Origin: JANYIP01 sp031394045
Lineage (GTDB): Bacteria; Actinomycetota; Actinomycetes; Prado026
Assembly (NCBI GenBank): GCA_031394045.1
Contig: JANMWN010000248.1
Location: forward strand, 1 to 49,535
Length of the DNA: 49,535 nt
Direction: 5' to 3'
Part shown: piece by piece, positions 1-7,288 of the stretch
Layout: each line of letters starts with the position of its first letter
Position numbering within the stretch: the first letter of the stretch is position 1
The notes under the pieces: model-generated
Databases searched by the model: none
What the model was told of the DNA's origin: nothing
What the model saw: the letters and a program-made list of their open reading frames with translations, nothing else
Program-made: the position numbers and the translations under genes

Positions 1-1071
1 ATCAGGCATGACACCGCAGCGCTGGCCCGCACCGCGGCGGCTTCGGCCACGTCCGGCGTACGCGAGCTCGGGCAGCGGACGGCCGCCCTGCCGCTGACTC
101 GCTGGCGCTATGTCGTCGAGTCCGACGGACCCGGCCCGACCGCCGACGAACGGCGGGTGAGCGTCCGGCTGGCCTACCGGCTGGACAGCGACCAGGTCGA
201 CATCGCCGCTCGGCGGGTCCTCCTGGTCACCCGGGCCACCTCTGCCACGACCGCCGCAGGAGCGTCACCGGCAGCGTCCGGCTGGGTCGTGCTCTCGGAC
301 GACCCCATGGGCGCCGGTCTGCCGTGGGACCTGGGCACGCTCAGCTACGCCCGCGGCAGTCATGGCTCCGTAGTCGCCGTCGCAGCCGCTGCGGGCGTCG
401 CGGCGCTCGTCGTCGCCGCCGACGCCGCCGAGGCGGCCGTGACCCGGGTCTGGGGTACGGGCTGGAGCCGGCAGCCGGTCGTCGTGGCGGTCAGCGGCCC
501 GAAAGACCTGGCCATGCTCACCGGCCGCACCGCGGCTGACGTCTCGGGCCTGGTGGCGATCTCGACCACGGACCGGGTCTTCCTCGACCTGACCGCGTAC
601 GCCACCCTCAGCACCGCCGGCCGCCAGGTCCTGCTCACGCACGAGGTGACGCACGTTGCGACAGCGGCCGGGTCCGACCCGCGGGTGCCGCAATGGCTCA
701 AGGAAGGCTTCGCCGACTACGTCGGGTTCCAGCACTCCGGGATCCCTGTGGCCACCGTGGCTGCGTCGTTGCTGGACCTGGTCCGCCGGTCTGGTCCGCC
801 AGCCGGGCTGCCCGCGGACGCCGACTTCGACGGCGCGGCTGCGGGTGGCGGGAACACGCTCGGGGACGCCTACAGCGGCAGCTGGCTGGCCTGCTCGCTG
901 CTGGCCGACACGATGGGGACCAAGGCTCTGGTGGCGGTCTACCGGGCGACATCGGCCGGCAGCGCGGACCCGGTCACCAACGTCGACCGGGCCCTTCGTA
1001 CCGTGACCGGACGGTCGTTGTCCCAATGGACCAGCGCCTGGCGCGCGGACCTGACACGGTTGACCCGATGA
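1..1071 (+). CDS. HExxH metallopeptidase-like protein, 5' end outside the window
   Basis: The frame is open from the first base to a TGA at 1069-1071, so this is the C-terminal 356 residues of a longer protein whose start lies to the left. A zinc-binding HEVTH motif is encoded at 640-654. About 20 residues later comes WLKEGFADYVG, whose glutamate is placed like the third zinc ligand of gluzincin (peptidase MA) families. The region before it is alanine- and valine-rich and reads like a beta-rich extracellular or periplasmic domain. The missing N-terminus probably holds a signal peptide or lipobox, which I cannot see. The GTG at 157 is an internal codon, not a convincing start. Peptidase activity is inferred from the motif only; substrate unknown. 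The gene ends 30 bases before pimB on the same strand. Confidence 0.7.
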   Translation: MRHDTAALARTAAASATSGVRELGQRTAALPLTRWRYVVESDGPGPTADERRVSVRLAYRLDSDQVDIAARRVLLVTRATSATTAAGASPAASGWVVLSDDPMGAGLPWDLGTLSYARGSHGSVVAVAAAAGVAALVVAADAAEAAVTRVWGTGWSRQPVVVAVSGPKDLAMLTGRTAADVSGLVAISTTDRVFLDLTAYATLSTAGRQVLLTHEVTHVATAAGSDPRVPQWLKEGFADYVGFQHSGIPVATVAASLLDLVRRSGPPAGLPADADFDGAAAGGGNTLGDAYSGSWLACSLLADTMGTKALVAVYRATSAGSADPVTNVDRALRTVTGRSLSQWTSAWRADLTRLTR

Positions 1072-1100
1072 GACCCTGGGCACGATGAGACCCTGGGCAC
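1067..1100 (+). repeat. 17-bp tandem duplication of the pimB start region
   Basis: A 17-bp unit beginning GATGAGACCCTGGG occurs at 1067-1083 and again at 1084-1100. The true pimB start at 1101 begins a third, diverged copy (GATGAGACGC). Each copy carries an ATG (1068, 1085, 1102). Because the period is 17, the three ATGs lie in different reading frames and only 1102 reads into pimB. The first copy overlaps the stop codon of the peptidase gene. Confidence 0.85.
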
Positions 1101-1101
1101 G

Positions 1102-2235
1102 ATGAGACGCACCCTGGTCGTCACCAACGACTTCCCACCCCGGCACGGCGGGATCCAGACCTTCGTCGAGCAGCTGGTCCGGCGCCGGCCTCCGGACTCG
1201 GTCGTGGTCTACACCTCCAGCTGGGGCGACACCGAGGCCTACGATGCCGCAGCCCCGTTCCCCGTTGTCCGGTACGGCCGGTCGGTGCTGCTGCCCTCGC
1301 CGGACGTCGCCCGGCGCTCGGTACAGCTGCTGCGCGCGTACGAGTGCGACTCGGTCCTGTTCGGTGCCGCGATCCCGCTGGCGGTGATGGGCCAGCGGCT
1401 GCGCGCGGCCGGGGCCGAGCGCATCATCACGCTGACCCACGGTCACGAGGCCGGCTGGGCGGGCGTCCCCGGTGGGCGGGCGCTCCTGCGCCGGATCGGT
1501 GCGGGGGTCGACGTCGTGACCTACCTCGGCGCCTACACCCACGACCGGATCGCAGGGGCGCTGTCACCAGCCGCTGCCCGGCGGATGGCCCAGCTGACAC
1601 CCGGGGTCGACGACACCTTGTTCCGGCCGGACGTGGACGGGACGGCCATGCGCGAGCGGTACGGCCTGACCGGGCGCAAGGTGGTCGTGTGCATCTCGCG
1701 GCTGATGCCCCGCAAGGGCCAGGACGTGCTCATCGAGGCGCTACCCGCGATCAGGAGCCGGGTGCCGGACGCGGCCCTGCTGATCGTCGGTGGGGGCCCC
1801 TACCGCGATCACCTCGAACGCCTCGTCGACCGAACCGGGGTACGCCAGCACGTGGTGCTCACCGGTGCGGTTCCGTGGGCCGACCTGCCTGAGCTCTACG
1901 CGGCCGGCGACGTCTTCGCGATGCCGTGCCGGACCCGGAACAGGGGCTTCGACGTCGAGGGGCTCGGCATCGTATACCTCGAGGCGTCAGCCGCCGGCCT
2001 GCCGGTGGTGGCCGGCGACTCAGGGGGCGCGCCGGACGCGGTGCTGCCGGGGGAGACGGGCTACGTCGTGCCCGGCCGTGACCTGGCGTCGGTGGCCGAG
2101 CGGATCAGCGGGCTGCTGACGGATGAGGAGACCGCGGCTCGGCTGGGTAGTCGGGGCCGGGAGTGGGTCGAGCAGCAGTGGCGCTGGGAGCAGGTGGCGG
2201 CGCGGTTCGAGGCGCTCCTGGAGGCCGATCAATAG
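1102..2235 (+). CDS. pimB: GT4 glycosyltransferase, PimB-like phosphatidylinositol mannoside mannosyltransferase
   Basis: This 377-residue GT-B fold enzyme of family GT4 is predicted to transfer mannose from GDP-mannose to the phosphatidyl-myo-inositol monomannoside core at the inner face of the membrane. The N-terminus (VVTNDFPPRHGGIQ) is the glycine-rich acceptor loop typical of PimB. LTHGHEAGW sits near residue 112, CISRLMPRKGQD near 197-208, and the EX7E nucleotide-sugar motif at Glu286-Glu294 (DVEGLGIVYLE). From memory, the match to M. tuberculosis Rv2188c (PimB') is strong over the full length, and the chromosomal context also matches. The ATG at 1102 is chosen because it directly precedes the conserved RRTLVVTNDF strand. 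It sits in a small tandem duplication and has only a weak ribosome binding site. A related GT4 enzyme of another pathway is possible but less likely. Confidence 0.8.
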   Translation: MRRTLVVTNDFPPRHGGIQTFVEQLVRRRPPDSVVVYTSSWGDTEAYDAAAPFPVVRYGRSVLLPSPDVARRSVQLLRAYECDSVLFGAAIPLAVMGQRLRAAGAERIITLTHGHEAGWAGVPGGRALLRRIGAGVDVVTYLGAYTHDRIAGALSPAAARRMAQLTPGVDDTLFRPDVDGTAMRERYGLTGRKVVVCISRLMPRKGQDVLIEALPAIRSRVPDAALLIVGGGPYRDHLERLVDRTGVRQHVVLTGAVPWADLPELYAAGDVFAMPCRTRNRGFDVEGLGIVYLEASAAGLPVVAGDSGGAPDAVLPGETGYVVPGRDLASVAERISGLLTDEETAARLGSRGREWVEQQWRWEQVAARFEALLEADQ

Positions 2236-2269
2236 CAGCGGGTCGCCGGCTTCAGGTCAGCGAAGGTGC

Positions 2270-2512
2270 TCAGCGCGCGGTGGACCCGTCGCACGAGACG
2301 GTGCTGTCGGCCGGCTTGACGCCGCCGTTGGCCAGCGAGTCGCAGCTGGTCTGGAAGGCGCCGCGCACGTAGCTGCCCAGGGCGAAGACCAGCGCGACGA
2401 TGACGGCGGCGATGGCAGCGACCAGCAAGCCGTACTCGACCGCCGAGGCTCCCTCGTCGGTGCTGTGCAGCGCACTCCTGCGAACAGCGCTGCGGCGCAG
2501 GACACCCACCAT
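2270..2512 (-). CDS. flp: Flp-family type IVb pilin (first copy)
   Basis: This 80-residue pilin precursor of the Tad/Flp system has a short basic leader, then EGASAVEYGLLVAA and a hydrophobic helix. That matches the Flp pattern in which prepilin peptidase cuts after Gly, leaving a subunit with Glu-Tyr near its new N-terminus. The C-terminal third contains two cysteines that could form a disulfide. The ATG at 2512 is preferred over upstream starts because GAAGGAG lies about 8 bases upstream. The gene is the last of the pilus operon, 178 bases after the second pilin gene, and converges on pimB with a 34-base gap. No prepilin peptidase gene is visible in the window. Confidence 0.9.
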   Translation of the reverse strand: MVGVLRRSAVRRSALHSTDEGASAVEYGLLVAAIAAVIVALVFALGSYVRGAFQTSCDSLANGGVKPADSTVSCDGSTAR

Positions 2513-2690
2513 CTCGGTGCTCCTTCCTCGGGCCTCGTCGCCCCGCTCCGGCCCGTACGACCCTGCTGGGTTGCTGGCGGCACGCCAGAATCCTCCCTGC
2601 GGGGATGCCCAACACTCCCTCTCCGGGACGGCTGTCGTCATCAGCCGCGTGGTCAGTCCCATTAGGCCGAACGGATGATAGGCGAGCGGG
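2513..2690 (-). other. 178-base gap between the two flp pilin genes with a small hairpin
   Basis: No coding sequence is supported here. At 2574-2588 an inverted repeat (CTGGCG, 3-base loop, CGCCAG) could form a hairpin in the mRNA, but no T-tract follows it on either strand, so it is not a standard terminator. In an operon whose other junctions overlap or are only a few to about 90 bases apart, this gap suggests an internal promoter, a processing site or a stability element for separate dosage of the major pilin. Confidence 0.4.
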
Positions 2691-2891
2691 CTACCCGCAG
2701 CCCGCCGGGGCCGAGGCGATGCCGCCCCGGCCGACCTTGTCGCAGGCGGAGTCGTAGGCCGAGGTGGCCACCCGGACGAACGCCACGATCACCAGGATCG
2801 ACCCCAGAGCGATCCCGGCGACGATCAGGGCGTACTCGACGGCGCTGGCTCCGGCGTCGCCGCGCGAGCGCGAGGCGGGGCGCAGGTTCAC
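2691..2891 (-). CDS. Flp-family pilin (second copy)
   Basis: This 66-residue protein has a basic start, then GDAGASAVEYALIVAGIALG followed by a hydrophobic helix. That is the same leader, cleavage and Glu-Tyr layout as the neighbouring Flp pilin. Two cysteines flank the C-terminal tail, as in the first copy. The GTG start at 2891 lies 17 bases after the response regulator stop; an out-of-frame ATG eight bases upstream ends after three codons. The two pilins are only moderately alike outside the conserved segment, so this may be a minor pilin or an alternative major subunit. Confidence 0.85.
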   Translation of the reverse strand: MNLRPASRSRGDAGASAVEYALIVAGIALGSILVIVAFVRVATSAYDSACDKVGRGGIASAPAGCG

Positions 2892-2908
2892 CCGCCCATC
2901 ATCACCGA

Positions 2909-3556
2909 TCAGACGGTCGGCTGGGGGCCGTCCTGCCGGATCAGGCCGAGGCGCAAGGCGGACATGATCGCCTGGGCCCGGTTGGCCGCACCGAGCTTCT
3001 CGTACAACTTGGAGATGTGCGTCTTGGCGGTCGACTCGCTGATGTAGAGCCGGCGGGAGATCGCAGCGACACCGAGGCCGTCGGCGAGCAGGCCGAGGAC
3101 CTCCTTCTCCCGTGGCGAGAGCTGCGGGCCGGTAGGCGTCATCCGGCGCTTCATCGCCTCGGCGAGGTCGCGTGCGGTGAACGCCCCGGGCGAGGCCGCG
3201 GCGTGCCGGGCGGCTGAGAGCACGTCGTCGGTCGGCGCATCCTTGGGGACGAACGCCGACGCGCCTGCGTCCAGGGCACCGAACAGCTGCTCGTCGCCCG
3301 CGTACATGGTCAGGACGACGATGCCCAGGTCGGCCCGACGCCGCCGGGCCTCCTTGACGATCTCGAGCCCGCTGCCGTCCGGCAGGCGCATGTCGACCAC
3401 GACGACGTCGGGGGTCAGGGCCTCGAGCTTGCGGAAACCGTCGGCGATGCTGCCGGCCTCACCCACCACCTCGAAGTCGGCGGAACGTTCGAAGGCACGG
3501 CGCAGGCCCTGCCGGATCAGCTCGTGGTCGTCAACGAGCAGCACCGTCGTGGACAC
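2909..3556 (-). CDS. NarL/FixJ-type response regulator in the pilus operon
   Basis: This 215-residue two-component response regulator has a receiver domain at about residues 4-120 (LLVDDHELIRQG acidic pocket, phospho-acceptor Asp55 in VVVDMRLPDG). A LuxR-type helix-turn-helix occupies about residues 150-210 (LSPREKEVLGLL, then ISESTAKTHISKLYEKLG). The GTG at 3556 is chosen because AAGGAGGT precedes it by a few bases and the receiver begins directly after it. An earlier in-frame start would add 12 residues with no homology. It overlaps the end of the histidine kinase gene by 26 bases, so the two are very likely a cognate pair. It probably controls the pilus genes in which it is embedded; that role is inferred from position. 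Confidence 0.92.
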   Translation of the reverse strand: MSTTVLLVDDHELIRQGLRRAFERSADFEVVGEAGSIADGFRKLEALTPDVVVVDMRLPDGSGLEIVKEARRRRADLGIVVLTMYAGDEQLFGALDAGASAFVPKDAPTDDVLSAARHAAASPGAFTARDLAEAMKRRMTPTGPQLSPREKEVLGLLADGLGVAAISRRLYISESTAKTHISKLYEKLGAANRAQAIMSALRLGLIRQDGPQPTV

Positions 3557-5210
3557 GGGCACCTCCTTCGCTGGGTCGCGGCTTGGTCGCACCTGAACCG
3601 AGGGTTCCCAGCGCCACCTCGACGACGGTACCCCCGCCTTCGCGCGGGCTCACAGTCAGCGCCGCCCCGAGGCGGTCGGCGCGTTCGCGCATGATGTCCA
3701 TTCCATAACTGTCGGCACGTCCGGTCCCCAACCCGAGCCCGTCGTCCTCGATACGTAGCAGCGCGCTCGGGGGGGCGGTGCGCACGGTCACCCAAAGGTT
3801 CTTCGCGCCGGCGTGCTTGCGCACGTTGGTCACGGCCTCCTGGGCGATCCGCAGCAGCTCGGCCTCGGCCTCCGTACGCAGCCGCTGGGGGGACTCGTCC
3901 AGCTCGAGGTGGACCGTGAGGTCCGACGTGGCGCCCACCGTGCGCACGTGGTCGCTGAGCGCGGCCCCGAGGCCGGTGGTGGCCAGCACCTCGCTGCGCA
4001 GGTCGAAGATCGACAGCCTCAGCTCGGAGATCATCCGGGTCAGCTCGCCGCGCAGGAACTGCATCGACTCACGCTGCTCGTCGTCCTTGGCGCGGTAGGA
4101 CATGTCGTCCATGACGTAGCCCAGCGACGCCAGCTCCTGCGCGATGCCGTCGTGGATCTCACGGGCCAGCCGGCGGCGCTCCTCGGCGGTGGCGATCTGA
4201 CGTACGTCCGAGAAGAGCAGAGCGGTCTCGATCCGCAGTGCGGCCTCGTCGACCAGCTCCGCGGCCAGCGTGAGCTGTTCCTGGGGGAACGCCGTCTCGA
4301 GCCGCTCGATCCCCACGAGGCCGACGATCCGCATGCCGACGCGCAACGGGAGCACGGCGGCGTACCCGCCCTGGCCGTCCGAGAACGTGCCGTTCTGCCG
4401 GCGGGGCGACCCTGAGGTCCACGCCTCGGCCCACGCGGAGTCGTCGTCCAGCGAGGGGATCCAGTCGACCCGGCTGACACCGGAGTACGCCAGCGGCACC
4501 AGCCGGCCGCCCTCGGAGCGGACGTAGACCGCGGCGCGGGTGTAGGGGACCGAACCGCGGAGTGCCTCGAGCATCGCCTGGCCGAGGCTGTAGGCGTCCA
4601 GCCCGCCGGAGAGCTGGCGCGAGACGACCCGCAGCTGGGACAGCAGGCGGTAGGCCGCGGCGTAGGACGCGGTCGCCGCATCCGGAGCCTCGGCGTTGAT
4701 CCGTACCCGGCGAACCCAGGCGGCGACCAGCCCGGTGCCGAGCGCGAGCACGATCCACTGCGCGACCAGCGAGCCGTACGTACGTGCGTTGATGTCCTCT
4801 GGCGCCAAGATCGGCCCGACGGTGAGCACGACACCGGCCAGCGCCACCGTCGTCACCACGGAGCCGACGCCCCACAGCAAGCCGGCCTCGAGCGCCGGTG
4901 CCAGCAGGTACGGCAGGCCCACCGGGTCCATCGGGGTGCCGTACGCGACGACAGCCGCTGCGGCCGCAGACTCGAAGTAAGGCGCCCACGGCATCGCCCG
5001 CCGGGACGAGACCAGTGAACCGGTCAGCGCGATGGCCAGCAGCGCCCCGAGCACGGACAGATGGGTGCCGACACTGCCGCGGATCACCGTCAGGCCGACA
5101 CACAGCCCGAAGGCCGCGGCGCGCGCCACGATGACGGCGCCGCGGGGGTTACCGACCACCGTTCTCAGCTGCACCTCACGACGGTCGCACACCGGGGGCG
5201 CGTTGACCAC
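3531..5210 (-). CDS. Membrane sensor histidine kinase (HisKA_3 class) in the pilus operon
   Basis: This protein of about 559 residues is a NarX/DesK-type kinase. It has several hydrophobic helices in residues 20-165, a GAF-like sensor region at about 190-330, then a HisKA_3 dimerisation helix with the phospho-acceptor His353 (RRRLAREIHDGIAQEL). The C-terminal HATPase domain carries EDDGLGLG and GGGTVVEVAL. The extreme N-terminus is uncertain: the GTG at 5210 is the first start after the repeat-bearing gap behind tadC, but GTG codons a few residues later are equally possible. It lies downstream of tadC and overlaps the response regulator gene. The frame is open and in phase with tadC right up to the duplicated TAA stops. 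The signal sensed is unknown. Confidence 0.9.
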   Translation of the reverse strand: MVNAPPVCDRREVQLRTVVGNPRGAVIVARAAAFGLCVGLTVIRGSVGTHLSVLGALLAIALTGSLVSSRRAMPWAPYFESAAAAAVVAYGTPMDPVGLPYLLAPALEAGLLWGVGSVVTTVALAGVVLTVGPILAPEDINARTYGSLVAQWIVLALGTGLVAAWVRRVRINAEAPDAATASYAAAYRLLSQLRVVSRQLSGGLDAYSLGQAMLEALRGSVPYTRAAVYVRSEGGRLVPLAYSGVSRVDWIPSLDDDSAWAEAWTSGSPRRQNGTFSDGQGGYAAVLPLRVGMRIVGLVGIERLETAFPQEQLTLAAELVDEAALRIETALLFSDVRQIATAEERRRLAREIHDGIAQELASLGYVMDDMSYRAKDDEQRESMQFLRGELTRMISELRLSIFDLRSEVLATTGLGAALSDHVRTVGATSDLTVHLELDESPQRLRTEAEAELLRIAQEAVTNVRKHAGAKNLWVTVRTAPPSALLRIEDDGLGLGTGRADSYGMDIMRERADRLGAALTVSPREGGGTVVEVALGTLGSGATKPRPSEGGARVHDGAAR

Positions 5211-5261
5211 GCGGCTCGGCCGTACGGGCGACGCTTCTTGGCGTCGGATCGGGCGCTGCTG

Positions 5262-5321
5262 CTGGTCCAGACCGAACAGTTACTGGTCCAGACCGAACAG
5301 TTACTGGTCCAGACCGAACAG
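5262..5321 (-). repeat. 21-bp tandem repeat spanning the tadC stop codon
   Basis: Three 18-bp copies at 5262-5279, 5283-5300 and 5304-5321 are separated by TTA on the plus strand. Read on the minus strand, each copy encodes Leu-Phe-Gly-Leu-Asp-Gln and the first two are followed by TAA. The most upstream copy is the real C-terminus of TadC. The second repeats the tail plus stop, and the third continues in frame without a stop towards the histidine kinase. Unit length is a multiple of three, so copy-number change leaves TadC intact. Confidence 0.95.
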
Positions 5322-6242
5322 GGCTTTGCTGATGCTGATCACCGCCGGGCCCAAGATGAACAGGAACAGGGTGGGCAGGATGCAGAAGATCAGCGGGAAC
5401 AGGATCTTGACAGGGACCTTCTGAGCCTGCTCCTCGGCGCGCTGCGAGCGCTTGATCCGCATCTCACGGGACTGGACGCGCAGGACCGCCGCGATCGGGA
5501 TCCCGAGCGTGTCGGCCTGGACCATGGCGGTGGAGAACTGCCGGAGCTCCAGCAGGTCGGTGCGGTCGCCCATCGAGCGGATCGCGGCCCCGCGGCCCAC
5601 CCCGATCTGCATCTCCTGCAGCACGCGGAAGAACTCGCCGGCCAGCGGACCCGTGGTGTTCCGGGCGACCTCGGCCAGGGCGGCGTCGAACGACAGGCCC
5701 GCCTCGACCGAGATGGTCAGCAGGTCGAGCGAGTCGGGCAGGTCCGCCCGCAGACTCTCGGTGCGGTTGTACGCGAGCTGGTAGAGCGCGACGTTGGGGA
5801 GCAGGAACCCGGCCACCCCGCCGACGATCGCGCAGCCGACGGTGACCAGCTCGCCCTGGTCGAGCAGGAGCGGCAGGGCGATCCCGGTGACGACGCCGAG
5901 GAGCAGCCCGAGCATCTTGTACGCCAGCACGTGGTCGACGTCCATGCCTGTGGGGTTGCCGGCGAGGTCGAGCTGGCGCCGGATCCGCGCGGTGTGCGAC
6001 TCGGGGGCCAGCAGCCGGCCACTGCGGGCGAACCAGGACAGCACGTCCGCACCGATCCGCTGCCGCGAGGGCACCGCGCTCTCGCGCCGCACCCGGTCGG
6101 GAGTCGTCCGCGCGCCCATGGCCGCCAGCGAGCGCGCGACGGCGGCGCGGTCGCCGCCGATCGCACCGGTCGCGACCAGCAGCACGACGATTGCTGCGGC
6201 GAGCAGGGCCATCCCCAGCACCAGCACCGCGGCCGGCCCCAT
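5301..6242 (-). CDS. tadC: Tad pilus inner-membrane platform protein TadC
   Basis: This 313-residue type II secretion system F-domain protein has an N-terminal helix (AAVLVLGMALLAAAIVV), two more helices around residues 110-160, the cytoplasmic F domain (about 165-275) and a C-terminal helix ending in LFGLDQ. TadC pairs with TadB to form the platform that couples TadA ATPase activity to pilin extraction from the membrane. The ATG at 6242 is chosen because the tadB TGA lies one base upstream (TGACATG) and the first hydrophobic helix starts directly after it. The stop at 5301-5303 lies inside a tandem repeat. High confidence from domain content and operon order. Confidence 0.93.
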   Translation of the reverse strand: MGPAAVLVLGMALLAAAIVVLLVATGAIGGDRAAVARSLAAMGARTTPDRVRRESAVPSRQRIGADVLSWFARSGRLLAPESHTARIRRQLDLAGNPTGMDVDHVLAYKMLGLLLGVVTGIALPLLLDQGELVTVGCAIVGGVAGFLLPNVALYQLAYNRTESLRADLPDSLDLLTISVEAGLSFDAALAEVARNTTGPLAGEFFRVLQEMQIGVGRGAAIRSMGDRTDLLELRQFSTAMVQADTLGIPIAAVLRVQSREMRIKRSQRAEEQAQKVPVKILFPLIFCILPTLFLFILGPAVISISKALFGLDQ

Positions 6243-6243
6243 G

Positions 6244-7287
6244 TCAGACCACGACTCGCACGACGCGGCGCAGCCAGAAGACACCGATCACGAACAGCAC
6301 AGCGGCGATCACGAGCATCAGCCAGCCCAGCGTCGTGGTCCAGAGCGGGCGCAGGTAATCGGGGCGCGCAAGCAGCAGGTATCCGCCGAACACCACCGGC
6401 AGCAGCCCGAGGATCCACGCGGACAGCCGGCCCTCGGCCGACAGGACGCGGACCTGCCGGCGCAGCCGCTCGCGCTCCCGCAGGGTGGCCGCGACGTTGG
6501 TGAGGATCTCGGCGAGATTGCCACCCACATCGCGCTGGATGCGCATGGCCGTCGCGACCCAGCGAAAGTCCACGCTGCGCATCCGTTCGCCCACGGCCTC
6601 GAGGGCGTCCTCGAGCGGGACACCGAGGCGGGCCTCGATCAGCGCACGGCCGAACTCGGTCGTCATCGGCTCCTCGCCCTCGCGGACGATCGCGTCGATC
6701 GCCTGGGGGACCGAGTACCCCGCCCGCAGGCTGCCGGCGAGGAGCTGGAGGGAGTCCGCGAGCTGGCCGTCGAAGGCGTCCTTGCGCCGGCTGGCACGTA
6801 CGCGCAGGAAGGCGAACGGCAGGGCCGCGCCGACCAGCAGGCCGAGCACCACCGCGGCCGGCTGTCCGCCCCCGAGCAGACCGAGCAGCAGCCCGAGGCC
6901 GAGCGCGCAACCGACGTGCGCCAGGAGCCACTCGGCCGGATCCATTTGGACGGCCGCCTGGTCGAGCCGGTGACCCAGCGAGGCCTCGACCGGACGTCCG
7001 TGCAGGCCTCGCTCGACGACGGAGACCACGTTACGGACCGGAGCCGGCCGGCTCCGGTCGATGGCCGGCGGGCGTACGGCTGTCCTGGCCGGTGCGTCGC
7101 CCAGGGTGTAGATAGCCAGCCGGTCCTGGACCGACCCGCCGCCACGACGGTCACTCGGCCGGCCGTTGTCGCTGCGGCCACCCGACCCGTTCAAGCCACT
7201 GAAGGCGTCCAGCGAGAACAGGACGACAGCCGCGAGCCCGACGAACAGCAGCAGGCCGCCGGCCCACAACAGCAGGGAGCTGCCCAT
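6244..7287 (-). CDS. tadB: Tad pilus inner-membrane platform protein TadB
   Basis: This 347-residue type II secretion system F-domain protein has an N-terminal helix (SSLLLWAGGLLLFVGLAAVVL), then a linker, paired helices around residues 120-165, an F domain (DSLQLLAGSLRAGYSVPQAI onward) and paired C-terminal helices. It forms the platform with TadC. The ATG at 7287 follows the tadA TGA by one base, with the same TGACATG junction as tadB-tadC, and begins exactly at the membrane helix. A long open stretch upstream in the same frame is antisense-like sequence inside tadA and is not part of the gene. Confidence 0.93.
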   Translation of the reverse strand: MGSSLLLWAGGLLLFVGLAAVVLFSLDAFSGLNGSGGRSDNGRPSDRRGGGSVQDRLAIYTLGDAPARTAVRPPAIDRSRPAPVRNVVSVVERGLHGRPVEASLGHRLDQAAVQMDPAEWLLAHVGCALGLGLLLGLLGGGQPAAVVLGLLVGAALPFAFLRVRASRRKDAFDGQLADSLQLLAGSLRAGYSVPQAIDAIVREGEEPMTTEFGRALIEARLGVPLEDALEAVGERMRSVDFRWVATAMRIQRDVGGNLAEILTNVAATLRERERLRRQVRVLSAEGRLSAWILGLLPVVFGGYLLLARPDYLRPLWTTTLGWLMLVIAAVLFVIGVFWLRRVVRVVV

Positions 7288-7288
7288 G

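Noticed and set aside
5210..5303. A TadC-histidine kinase fusion
   Set aside because: The frames are in phase, but two TAA codons intervene and nothing indicates stop-codon read-through, so they are treated as separate genes.
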